Below, piece after piece: positions 1 through 6,788 of a stretch of DNA of 9,625 nucleotides. Position numbers and translations under genes: made by a program. How positions within the stretch are numbered: position 1 is the stretch's first letter; each line of letters starts with the position of its first letter. The notes below the pieces were generated by a model. The model saw only the letters and a list, made by a program, of their open reading frames with translations. It was not told the DNA's origin and did no database searches. This stretch comes from PALSA-1006 sp036171275 (lineage in GTDB: Bacteria; Pseudomonadota; Gammaproteobacteria; Burkholderiales; Gallionellaceae): positions 1 to 9,625 of the forward strand of contig JAVHQT010000080.1 of NCBI GenBank assembly GCA_036171275.1, given 5' to 3'.

Positions 1-704
1 ATAAAAAAGCCAACGCGGATTATGTCAGTGAAGTTGATCGCACTGCCGAGCAAACAATTATTCGAACTATTTTAGAAGCCTATCCGCATCACGCAATTTT
101 AGCAGAAGAGAGTGGCGCACAAGGGGAATCCGAATTTATCTGGATTATTGACCCGCTGGATGGGACGACCAACTTTTTGCACGGTTTCCCGCAATATTCA
201 GTGTCGATTGCTTTGCAGCAAAATGGCGTGTTGATGCAAGGGGTGATTTACGATCCGATTAAAAATGATTTATTCACCGCCACGCGGGGACGAGGCGCTT
301 ACCTGAACGACAAACGCATTCGCGTCAGTAAGCGCGATGTGTTGGCGGATAGTTTAATTGGCACGGGTTTTCCGTATTCTAAAATGGATCATTTAGACGC
401 GTATTTGAGCATCTTGCGCGAGGTGATTCAAAAAAGTGCGGGGCTGCGTCGCCCCGGTTCGGCTGCGCTGGATTTGGCTTATACCGCTGCCGGTCGTTAC
501 GATGGCTTTTTCGAAACCGGTTTAAAACCGTGGGATATTGCGGCCGGCTGCTTGTTAATCACCGAAGCGGGCGGCATGGTGGGCGATTTGCAGGGCAACG
601 AAAATTACCTCAGTTCAGGGCATATTTGCGCCGGCAATCCGAAGATTTTTTCCCAGTTGTTGCAATTGATGGCGCCGCATTTAAGTGAGGGGTTAAAAGC
701 TTAA
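1..704 (+). CDS. suhB: Inositol monophosphatase family protein (SuhB-like), 5' end missing
   Basis: The reading frame is open from the first base (first full codon at 3) to TAA at 702-704. About 233 residues are visible, and by comparison with the roughly 267-residue family about 30 N-terminal residues lie outside the window. The Mg2+-dependent phosphatase signature is complete: the acidic metal ligand in AEESG, then IDPLDGTTNF with its two Asp ligands, then GSAALDLAY and the C-terminal KPWDIAAG whose Asp completes the metal site. The family hydrolyses inositol-1-phosphate and related sugar phosphates in the cytosol. Enterobacterial SuhB also binds NusA and takes part in rRNA antitermination, but that role is not readable here. 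An ATG-like start at 177 is an artefact (a TTG inside the conserved motif). The gene converges on kup, with 147 bases between the two stops. suhB is the best name, though other IMPase paralogues cannot be fully excluded. Confidence 0.93.
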   Translation, partial: KKANADYVSEVDRTAEQTIIRTILEAYPHHAILAEESGAQGESEFIWIIDPLDGTTNFLHGFPQYSVSIALQQNGVLMQGVIYDPIKNDLFTATRGRGAYLNDKRIRVSKRDVLADSLIGTGFPYSKMDHLDAYLSILREVIQKSAGLRRPGSAALDLAYTAAGRYDGFFETGLKPWDIAAGCLLITEAGGMVGDLQGNENYLSSGHICAGNPKIFSQLLQLMAPHLSEGLKA

Positions 705-851
705 CAAGCGCTTTTTGGGTTCGTGGCGCACCCGCAAGATGGAGTGCGAACGGTTGCGGTAATCCGGGCTTGCTTAAAAGTTTGATGTTTGCCGCAGCGC
801 TACCGCTGAGGCGTGGTTTAAAGCACCGTTCTAGCTTTGGGCGATGTCGCC

Positions 852-2717
852 TTAGATTTCGACCCGCGTGCCCATTTCAACGACGCGATTAGTTGGAATT
901 TTGAAAAAATCAGCAGCATTGACTGCGTTTTTTGATAGGGCGATAAACAGTTTTTCGCGCCATTTCATCATGCCAGGGTTGGGGGCGCTGACGATCAGTG
1001 CCCGTGAGGTGAAGAAGGAAGTGCTCATCATGTCAAAAGCCAGTCCTTGATTGCCGCATTCTGCCAAGGCCGCCGGCACATCCGGTCTGTCCATAAAGCC
1101 GTAAAAAATCCGTACTCGGTAAAAGTCATTGCCTAATTCGTCAATCAATAAGCGGTTGCCTGCGGTGACGTAAGGTTTGTCTTCAATCACCACGGTTAAG
1201 ATAACATTCCGTTGGTGCAGCACTTGATTGTGTTTAAGATTGTGTAACAACGCAGCTGGAGCATCTTCATTTGCGCCGGCTAAAAAAACCGCCGTGCCCT
1301 GAACCCGATGAATGCTATTGGCGCTGTCGATAAACAATTTAAGTGGCACGGCGCGTCGGGCAATTTCTTCAAAAAGCAATTTTCTGCCGCGTTTCCAAGT
1401 GATTAAGACCGTGAATGAAATAATCGCGATGCCGATGGGAAACCATCCGCCTTGCGGAATTTTGATGGCGTTTGCGGCGAAATAGGCAAAATCAAATAAG
1501 AAAAAAGTGCCCAGCAGTGGCGTTAAAATCCAGAATGACCAGCGCCAAGCAATTAATACAAAGGCGATTAAAATGGTGTCGATCATCATCGTTCCGGTTA
1601 CGGCAATGCCATAGGCAGCGGCTAAATTGCTGGAATTTTGGAAGGTTAGGACTAAATAAATAACCGCAACATACAGTGTCCAATTGGTGAGCGGCACATA
1701 AATTTGTCCGTGCGCTTTGTCTGAGGTTTGGCGAATGTTCATGCGCGGTAAAAAGCCCATTTGTACCGATTGACTGGCGACTGAAAATGCCCCTGAAATA
1801 ACCGCTTGCGAGGCAATAACAGTGGCGCAAGTCGCCAGCAAAACCAGCGGAATTATCGCCCACGCCGGCGCAAGTAGGTAAAACGGATTGTCGATAGCGT
1901 GCGGCGAATGTAACAGCAACGCACCTTGTCCAAAATAATTCAGAATTAATGCGGGTTGCACGAAACTAAACCACGTCAGGCGAATCGGAAATTTTCCAAA
2001 ATGCCCCATGTCGGTGTACAGCGCCTCGCCGCCGGTTACCGCTAAAACCACCGAGCCTAAGGTCAAAAAAGACAGCCAAGGATCGCGCATTAAAAAGTGA
2101 TACGCATACAGGGGATTCAGTGCCCATAATATGTCTGGACTTTGCGCGATAGACAGCACACCCAATATGCCCAAGGTGCTAAACCAGAGAATCATAATTG
2201 GTCCAAACGCAATGCCCATCATGCCGGTGCCGCGTTTTTGGACTAAAAATAACAGCGTTAAAATGCTTAGCGTGACCGGAATAATGTAGCTGTTGAGCTT
2301 GGGGGCGATGACGTTTAGCCCTTCGACCGCAGAAAGCACGGAAATCGCCGGGGTAATCATGCTGTCGCCATAAAACAAAGCAGCGGCTAAAACGCCCAGC
2401 ATTGCCAATAACCATTTGGTTTTGGGGCGATCTGCGTTGAGTTCACTCGCTAGTGCCAGTAACGCCAACGAGCCGCCTTCGCCGCGATTGTCGGCGCGCA
2501 TAATTACCACTACGTATTTAATCGAAACCAGCAGCACAATTGTCCAAAACATCAGTGACAATACGCCAAAGATATTCGCTGCTACCACCGGCAACGGATG
2601 GTGACCAACGAAGGTTTCTTTGAGTGCATACAGCGGACTAGTGCCAATGTCGCCATAAACGACACCAATCGCTCCTAGCATCAGTGTCGATAATTTTTGT
2701 TTATGTGCTTGACTCAT
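852..2717 (-). CDS. kup: Kup-family low-affinity potassium uptake transporter
   Basis: A 621-residue protein, almost exactly the length of E. coli Kup (622). Kup proteins import K+ in symport with H+ across the inner membrane. The N-terminal signature GDIGTSPLYALKE is at residues 22-34 and includes Asp23, known to matter for transport. FYGDSMITPAISVLSAVEG follows at about 115-133, where E. coli has Glu rather than Asp118. TGGEALYTDMGHFGKFPIR at 228-246 keeps the conserved Glu231. About twelve hydrophobic segments fill the first ~440 residues. A cytoplasmic C-terminal domain follows, ending in the family-typical NRVVEMGTRVEI. The ATG at 2715-2717 is the only in-frame start before the signature. 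No clear Shine-Dalgarno precedes it, so initiation may be modest. The gene stands alone and is transcribed away from the accessory region. No frameshift or missing segment is seen. Confidence 0.97.
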   Translation of the reverse strand: MSQAHKQKLSTLMLGAIGVVYGDIGTSPLYALKETFVGHHPLPVVAANIFGVLSLMFWTIVLLVSIKYVVVIMRADNRGEGGSLALLALASELNADRPKTKWLLAMLGVLAAALFYGDSMITPAISVLSAVEGLNVIAPKLNSYIIPVTLSILTLLFLVQKRGTGMMGIAFGPIMILWFSTLGILGVLSIAQSPDILWALNPLYAYHFLMRDPWLSFLTLGSVVLAVTGGEALYTDMGHFGKFPIRLTWFSFVQPALILNYFGQGALLLHSPHAIDNPFYLLAPAWAIIPLVLLATCATVIASQAVISGAFSVASQSVQMGFLPRMNIRQTSDKAHGQIYVPLTNWTLYVAVIYLVLTFQNSSNLAAAYGIAVTGTMMIDTILIAFVLIAWRWSFWILTPLLGTFFLFDFAYFAANAIKIPQGGWFPIGIAIISFTVLITWKRGRKLLFEEIARRAVPLKLFIDSANSIHRVQGTAVFLAGANEDAPAALLHNLKHNQVLHQRNVILTVVIEDKPYVTAGNRLLIDELGNDFYRVRIFYGFMDRPDVPAALAECGNQGLAFDMMSTSFFTSRALIVSAPNPGMMKWREKLFIALSKNAVNAADFFKIPTNRVVEMGTRVEI

Positions 2718-2756
2718 GCGTGGCGTGCTTTGTGGGCTAGATTTAGAGTGGGGCGC

Positions 2757-2785
2757 ACGATACGCCAGTTAATCGGCAATTTCAA
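2757..2785 (-). promoter_or_regulatory. Candidate sigma70 promoter of kup
   Basis: On the minus strand TTGAAA (2785-2780) is separated by 17 bases from TATCGT (2762-2757). This is 5 of 6 and 4 of 6 matches to the sigma70 consensus at ideal spacing. Transcription would begin near 2750, giving a leader of about 30 bases before the kup ATG. That leader is too short for a riboswitch. This is inferred from motif and position only. Confidence 0.45.
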
Positions 2786-3152
2786 ACTGAAATACGGGGC
2801 GATTAGAAAATTAAGAATTAAATAAAATCCAATATAATCATGTACTTATAAATTTACAGCAAATATCATTTCCAGAGGAATCTGCTTTTTAGGTCGTAAA
2901 ACCTGGCGCATCTAAGCCATCAATCTGCTTCGTCCAGCGTAGCTTAGCATCGTGCCGGCAGGGCAATTAGTGAGTGGTAGACGGCGCTGAAGCCGATTTT
3001 AGAAACTTGAAAATTAATGAATAAAATCAAGCGCGGTCAAGCCTTAGACGAAGTAACCCAGCTAGTACCCGATATTCGCAACAATGAGCATCTATTCTTG
3101 GTTGCCATTCGAGAGCACGAGCACTACAAAGTCAGAGACTACAACAGGGCAA
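2786..3152. other. Gene-free stretch, no recognised content
   Basis: About 365 bases in which I recognise no gene, RNA or mobile-element part. The left part (about 2800-2870) is markedly AT-rich and contains TATAAT on the plus strand at 2833-2838, with only a poor -35 (TTAAGA, 2811-2816). The 2880-3016 part has several stops in all minus frames that I translated. A plus-strand frame opens at 3017 (130 codons) without a Shine-Dalgarno. Its second half is antisense to a better-supported relic, so I do not call it a gene. Confidence 0.4.
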
Positions 3153-3422
3153 TCAGAACGCTCCGACTCGACGATTCGTGGTTGTCATCTTGGGAAAACG
3201 CGCACGAAGACTTTTCCAGAATATCTCCGAACCCATCGCTGTCCGCTGGGTTTGTTCGCACCAATCTCGATAGGCTTTATAGATTTCGTCATTCGATGTT
3301 TCGGTGGATGATGAGCAATGAATCCCCTCATCTTCGATCCACGCCAACAGGGTCAGAAGCGAGCTTGTCCCACCCTGACTCACTGCAAATAAGCGTGAAC
3401 CATTCTTAACGTTTCTGAATGT
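3153..3422 (-). pseudogene. Fragment resembling the C-terminal end of a phage/plasmid primase-helicase
   Basis: The minus frame is open for 89 codons from just after a TAA (3423-3425) to TGA at 3153-3155. It has no ATG, and the first usable start would be GTG at 3381-3383. The segment LLAWIEDEGIHC is followed by EIYKAYRDWCEQTQ and then FWKSLRARFP with a basic tail (TNRRVG). From memory this is the layout of the C-terminal winged-helix end of P4/D5-like primases of phages and integrative elements: a Y-x-x-W-C helix, then an F-x-x-x-L-x-x-R-F helix, then a basic strand. The whole helicase/primase core is absent, so this would be a remnant. It lies downstream of the integrase relic on the same strand, as expected if the inside of a small integrative element had been deleted. 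The plus-strand frame 3017-3409 overlaps it and looks like a shadow. Family assignment is tentative. Confidence 0.45.
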
Positions 3423-3502
3423 TTATGAGCAAACCGCGAGAGCGGCAAGTTAGTGGCGAAAATCATTTGTCGCGTAACATGCTAATTTCGATACCCATCA
3501 CA

Positions 3503-3721
3503 AGAGGCGAAGGCCTAATAGGGAGACAGCGATATAGGCCTACGTCACCCACCTTAAACTTGATAACTTTCGTAAAATGCTTTCGTTGCTGCGACTTTGA
3601 GTCCAAATCCAACGGGACTATCCTGCGAAGAATCAAAAACGATTTAGGGGGTTTTGCTTGGGTTGTCTTCAAAATCGACCTTGCCGTCTTCATTCAAGCA
3701 AGGCCGGAAGTTGATGTTCAT
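3503..3721 (-). pseudogene. Degraded tyrosine-integrase N-terminus (arm-binding domain relic)
   Basis: Starting at ATG 3721-3719, one minus-strand frame reads MNINFRPCLNEDGKVDFEDN. A stop follows at codon 26 (3644-3646), then VFDSSQDSPVGFGLKVAATK and AFYESYQV. Further stops are at codons 56, 59, 69 and 80 (3554-3556, 3545-3547, 3515-3517, 3482-3484). Between them lie GG, RRPISLSPY and AFAS in the same frame. The series D-x(7)-GFGLKV, KAFYESYQV, GG, RR, ISL, PY matches the N-terminal arm-type DNA-binding domain (DUF4102-like) of tyrosine recombinases of prophages and genomic islands. There the usual pattern is GFGvrV, KsFvvqYRvGG, RRltLG. No catalytic domain (R-H-x-x-R, Tyr) follows, so the gene is both truncated and riddled with stops. 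The overlapping open frames 3419-3769 (+) and 3463-3693 (-) do not carry this similarity and look like shadows. Confidence 0.6.
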
Positions 3722-3763
3722 CTTGGAATGAAGCACGTTCGTTTACGAAAGATTGATTTTCAT

Positions 3764-3848
3764 GGGTAGCTCAGTAAAAGTGGCGGTAGCTCAGTTTTTT
3801 TTTGATGTTATAACATTTTAGCCCACAAGGGCTACCGCTGAGCTACCG
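3764..3848. repeat. Cluster of short direct and inverted repeats around a palindrome
   Basis: GGTAGCTCAGT occurs twice in direct orientation at 3765-3775 and 3785-3795, a 20-base period. CGGTAGCTCAG (3784-3794) has a perfect 11-base inverted partner, CTGAGCTACCG, at 3838-3848. GCTACCG is itself repeated at 3831-3837 and 3842-3848. Between the arms lie a run of nine T (3795-3803), the perfect palindrome ATGTTATAACAT (3805-3816) and a hairpin TAGCCC-ACAA-GGGCTA (3819-3834). An imperfect copy of ACAAGGGCTACCG (3825-3837) recurs at 3881-3895 as ACAAAGGGCTACTCG, just before the mutS ribosome-binding site. Candidate explanations are a REP/MITE-type dispersed element, or attachment/arm-site remains of the adjacent integrase relic. 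The sequence alone does not decide between them. No U-run follows either hairpin, so it is not a classical terminator. Confidence 0.75.
3805..3816. promoter_or_regulatory. Perfect 12-base palindrome, possible Zur-type operator
   Basis: ATGTTATAACAT is its own reverse complement. It resembles the TGTTATAACA-type half-site core known for the zinc repressor Zur (Fur family) in several proteobacteria. No zinc-uptake gene follows (mutS does), so it could be an orphan operator left by a lost gene, part of the surrounding repeat element, or chance. About two perfect 12-base palindromes are expected by chance in a window of this size. Confidence 0.2.
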
Positions 3849-3897
3849 AAAAATGGGGGCACTTGGGTTTGGTTGGCTTCACAAAGGGCTACTCGAC

Positions 3898-3903
3898 AAA
3901 GGA
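3898..3903 (+). promoter_or_regulatory. Shine-Dalgarno of mutS
   Basis: AAAGGA ends 9 bases before the ATG at 3913. It supports that ATG as the true start, although it gives a longer N-terminus than usual for MutS. Confidence 0.7.
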
Positions 3904-3912
3904 CATAAGTGA

Positions 3913-6555
3913 ATGAGTGACAATAAAAACAATAGGTTAGAAAAAGAAGTACGGAAAATAAAGACTGGCGAAATACATACGCCAATGATGCAGCAGTATC
4001 TGCGGATTAAAGCTGAGCATAGCGATAAATTATTGTTTTATCGCATGGGCGATTTTTACGAATTATTCATGGAGGATGCAGTTCGTGCCGCAAAATTACT
4101 GGATATTACGCTGACGCAACGCGGCACCTCGAATGGCAATCCGATCAAAATGGCAGGCGTGCCTTACCATGCCGCAGAGCAATATTGGGCGCGACTGGTG
4201 AAGCTTGGTGAATCGATCGCGATTTGTGAACAAATCGGCGACCCCGCCAGTAGCAAAGGGCCGATAGAGCGCAAAGTGGTGCGAATTATTACGCCCGGAA
4301 CGGTAACTGATTCTGCTTTATTGGAAGACAAGCGCGATAGTTTATTGCTGGCGTTGCAGGAACGGCGCGGCAAATTGGGCTTGGCGTGGTTGAATTTAGC
4401 CTCCGGGCAATTTTTTATCAGCGAAACCAGTAGCTCGCATTTGTCGACCGAATTGGAGCGTTTGCAAGCGTCGGAAATTTTGTATGCTGACAATGCCGAG
4501 ATAAAAAATCAGCTTAAAACTGCGGGCAAAGGCTTGCCGGATTGGTATTTTGAGTTGGAAACTGCGCGTCGCGCACTGTGTCAACAGTTTCAAACAATCG
4601 ATTTGGCTGGCTTTGGTTGCGAGCACTTTACGGTCGGTTTGGCGGCGGCGGGTGCTTTGCTGAATTATGCGAAATTGACGCAAGGACAAGCCATTAGTCA
4701 TCTGCACGGCTTGCAAGTTTATAGCGCAGAAGATTATGTGCGCATGGATGCCGCCACCCGTCGTAATTTGGAAATTACCCAAACGCTACGTGGCGAGCCC
4801 GCGCCAACCTTGTTTTCTTTGCTGGACACTTGCGCTACTAATATGGGCAGCCGGCTGTTGGCAAATTGGCTTCATCATCCTGTGCGAGATCGCGCTGTGT
4901 TGCGCGCCAGATTGCTGGCGGTTGCGCAATTGGAAACACTGTATGCCGCGCTTCAGCAGCTGCTAAAACCCTGTGTTGACGTAGAGCGCATCACTGCGCG
5001 TATCGCCTTGCGTTCGGTTAGGCCGCGCGATTTAACCGGTCTGCGCGATACCTTGCTGAGCTTGCCGGCGTTATACGCGCGCTTAAAAAACACCGAATCC
5101 GCGCTGCTTAAAAGTTTGATCGACGCGTTTGATTTCGCGGTCAACACGCCGTTACCAACGGGTTTGAATGTCGCTGAACAAGACGAATTGCTTGCGCTGT
5201 TACAGGCGGCGCTACAGTCCGAACCGTCCAGTGTGTTGCGTGAAGGCGGGGTGATTGCCGATGGTTTTGATGCCGAGCTAGACGAATTGCGTGGCATTCA
5301 AAATAATTGCGGCGATTTTTTATTGGCGTTGGAAACGCGAGAACGCGCACGCACTGGCATCGCGACGCTTAAAGTGGAATATAACCGCGTACATGGTTTT
5401 TATATCGAAGTGACGCACGCCAATAGCACGGCGGTGCCCGATGATTATCGCCGCCGCCAAACCTTAAAAAATGCCGAGCGTTACATCACGCCTGAGCTAA
5501 AAGCCTTTGAAGACAAAGCGCTATCTGCGAACGACCGTGCGCTTGATAGAGAAAAAGTCCTTTATAATCAGTTACTTGAAAAAATATTGCCTTTTGTTCC
5601 GTCCTTGCAGCGTATTGCCATTGCTATCGCAGAACTAGATGTATTGGCGACGTTTGCCGAGCGCGCCGCACGCTTGAATTTTAACCCGCCACGGTTTACT
5701 GATGAAGCCGAAATCAGCGTTATTCTAGGTCGGCATCCGGTGGTGGAAGCGCAAATTTTGGCGAGTGGCAGCGGCCAATTCACCCCGAATGACACGCAAC
5801 TGAACGAAGCGCGACGATTGGTGTTGATTACAGGTCCAAACATGGGCGGCAAATCCACCTATATGCGGCAAGTGGCGATGACGGTATTGCTGGCGCATAT
5901 CGGCAGTTATGTGCCGGCACAAAGCGCGGTATTAGGTGAAATCGATCAAATCTTTACCCGCATTGGCGCGGCAGACGATCTGGCGAGCGGGCGTTCAACC
6001 TTCATGGTTGAAATGACCGAAGCGGCGAATATTTTGCACAATGCCACCGAAAAAAGCTTGGTGCTGGTCGATGAAATTGGACGCGGCACGTCCACATTTG
6101 ACGGACTTGCCCTCGCGTATGCCATTGCGCGCCAGTTGCTGGAAAAGAACCGAAGTTATACCTTGTTTGCCACCCATTATTTTGAATTGACGCGTCTCAG
6201 CGATGAATTTTCGCAACTGGTCAACGTGCATCTGGCTGCGGTCGAACATCAGCATCGCATCGTTTTTTTGCATTCGGTAAACGAAGGTGCGGCCAGTCAA
6301 AGTTATGGCCTACAAGTTGCCGCCTTGGCGGGCGTGCCGAATGAAGTAATTCGGCTAGCTAAAAAACAACTGTTGAAACTAGAACAAAACAGTGTTGCCC
6401 ACAATCCACAAGGCGATTTGTTTGATCAGCAAATCACGGCGCAAACCGAGCCAGCAGAACATCCGGTGCTACAAACATTGCGCGACCTAGAGCCTGATGC
6501 GCTCAGCCCAAGAGAAGCCTTAGCACAACTCTATCAATTGAAGAAAATGCTGTAG
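3913..6555 (+). CDS. mutS: DNA mismatch repair protein MutS
   Basis: An intact 880-residue MutS (E. coli 853). It binds mismatches and small loops in DNA as a clamp and recruits MutL using ATP. The mismatch-reading motif GDFYELF is at 46-52, with Phe48-Tyr49-Glu50 equivalent to E. coli Phe36-x-Glu38. The connector, core and clamp regions follow, with MDAATRRNLEITQTL at about 277-291 and YRRRQTLKNAERYITPELK at about 514-532. The ABC-type ATPase comes next: Walker A GPNMGGKST (641-649), DDLASGRSTF signature loop, Walker B LVDEIGRGTS with Asp720-Glu721, and the catalytic-loop ATHYFEL with His755. It ends with the C-terminal tetramerisation tail ALAQLYQLKKML. The conserved HTPMMQQYL begins at residue 22, about 12 residues later than in E. 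coli. The extra Lys/Asn/Glu-rich segment is supported by a good Shine-Dalgarno and there is no other in-frame start before it. Mobile-element relics flank the gene on both sides. Confidence 0.98.
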   Translation: MSDNKNNRLEKEVRKIKTGEIHTPMMQQYLRIKAEHSDKLLFYRMGDFYELFMEDAVRAAKLLDITLTQRGTSNGNPIKMAGVPYHAAEQYWARLVKLGESIAICEQIGDPASSKGPIERKVVRIITPGTVTDSALLEDKRDSLLLALQERRGKLGLAWLNLASGQFFISETSSSHLSTELERLQASEILYADNAEIKNQLKTAGKGLPDWYFELETARRALCQQFQTIDLAGFGCEHFTVGLAAAGALLNYAKLTQGQAISHLHGLQVYSAEDYVRMDAATRRNLEITQTLRGEPAPTLFSLLDTCATNMGSRLLANWLHHPVRDRAVLRARLLAVAQLETLYAALQQLLKPCVDVERITARIALRSVRPRDLTGLRDTLLSLPALYARLKNTESALLKSLIDAFDFAVNTPLPTGLNVAEQDELLALLQAALQSEPSSVLREGGVIADGFDAELDELRGIQNNCGDFLLALETRERARTGIATLKVEYNRVHGFYIEVTHANSTAVPDDYRRRQTLKNAERYITPELKAFEDKALSANDRALDREKVLYNQLLEKILPFVPSLQRIAIAIAELDVLATFAERAARLNFNPPRFTDEAEISVILGRHPVVEAQILASGSGQFTPNDTQLNEARRLVLITGPNMGGKSTYMRQVAMTVLLAHIGSYVPAQSAVLGEIDQIFTRIGAADDLASGRSTFMVEMTEAANILHNATEKSLVLVDEIGRGTSTFDGLALAYAIARQLLEKNRSYTLFATHYFELTRLSDEFSQLVNVHLAAVEHQHRIVFLHSVNEGAASQSYGLQVAALAGVPNEVIRLAKKQLLKLEQNSVAHNPQGDLFDQQITAQTEPAEHPVLQTLRDLEPDALSPREALAQLYQLKKML

Positions 6556-6558
6556 GAA

Positions 6559-6744
6559 TTGGGTTTGCGAGGCAGGGCTGATGGGGGTCGTGCCAAGGCG
6601 GTGTACTTGGCATGGGGCATTAACCTGCGCGACGAGAAGGCGTTGTTGGGAATCTGGATCGCCCAAACCGAGCGCGCAAAGTTCGGGCTGCACGTTGCCA
6701 ACGAACGAAAAAACCGTGGCGTACACGACATTTTTTTGCTTGCT
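6559..6744 (+). pseudogene. Relic of an IS256-family (mutator) transposase
   Basis: This is a frame of about 62 codons that begins three bases after the mutS stop. It contains ADGGRAKAVYLAWGINL, EKALLGIWIAQTE, AKFGLHV and ERKNRGVHDIF. This matches the internal segment of IS256/mutator transposases, where the usual text runs KAVYLALGIN-G-KELLGLWIAE-EGAKFWL-V-ELKNRGVQDI. In the family the segment lies between the first and second catalytic Asp. Here the frame turns into unrelated residues (LLASFRL) exactly where CVDGLKG should supply the second Asp, and the upstream part with the first Asp is missing. The piece is about 60 of roughly 400 residues, so it cannot be active. No terminal inverted repeats or target duplication were recognised. 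Open frames on the minus strand here (6520-6726, 6534-6731) are shadows. Confidence 0.8.
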
Positions 6745-6753
6745 AGTTTTCGC

Positions 6754-6780
6754 TTGATTCTCGTTTTCCTTCGGTATAAT
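6754..6780 (+). promoter_or_regulatory. Candidate promoter of the kds-lpt operon, nearly leaderless
   Basis: A perfect -10 TATAAT is at 6775-6780. It is preceded by TTGATT at 6754-6759 with a 15-base spacer (CTTGAT, one base earlier, gives 16). Only eight bases separate the -10 from the kdsD ATG, so transcription would start within about two bases of the start codon. No Shine-Dalgarno is visible before kdsD, which fits a leaderless message. The spacer is shorter than ideal, so the -35 is the weaker half of the call. Confidence 0.5.
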
Positions 6781-6788
6781 CCGCAGCC

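Noticed and set aside
695..716. Possible suhB terminator: AAAAGC (695-700) pairing with GCTTTT (710-715) and ending in a T run.
   Set aside because: The stem is short, mostly A-T pairs, and overlaps the stop codon. It is too weak to call without transcript data.
719..751. Bulged hairpin GTT...CGCAC / GTGCG-AAC in the suhB-kup spacer.
   Set aside because: It has a 12-base loop, a 5-base bulge and no U tract on either strand, so it is probably incidental.
2982..3000. CGGC-GCTGAA-GCCG followed by ATTTT, resembling a terminator.
   Set aside because: It has a four-pair stem and a broken T run, with no gene ending just upstream.
3017..3409. Plus-strand frame of 130 codons starting MNKIKRGQALDEV.
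   Set aside because: It has no Shine-Dalgarno and no recognised family. Its second half is antisense to the primase-like minus frame, which looks far more protein-like. A small real gene in 3017-3150 cannot be fully excluded.
3419..3769. Plus-strand frame of 116 codons.
   Set aside because: It is antisense to the integrase relic, has no recognised similarity, and begins without a ribosome-binding site.
3764..3848. tRNA, suggested by GGTAGCTCAGT, which resembles a tRNA D-arm.
   Set aside because: No acceptor stem, anticodon arm or T-arm (GTTCRA-type) can be placed around either copy, and the motif is itself repeated.
6520..6731. Minus-strand frames over the IS256 relic.
   Set aside because: They are antisense shadows of the transposase fragment and the mutS 3' end.
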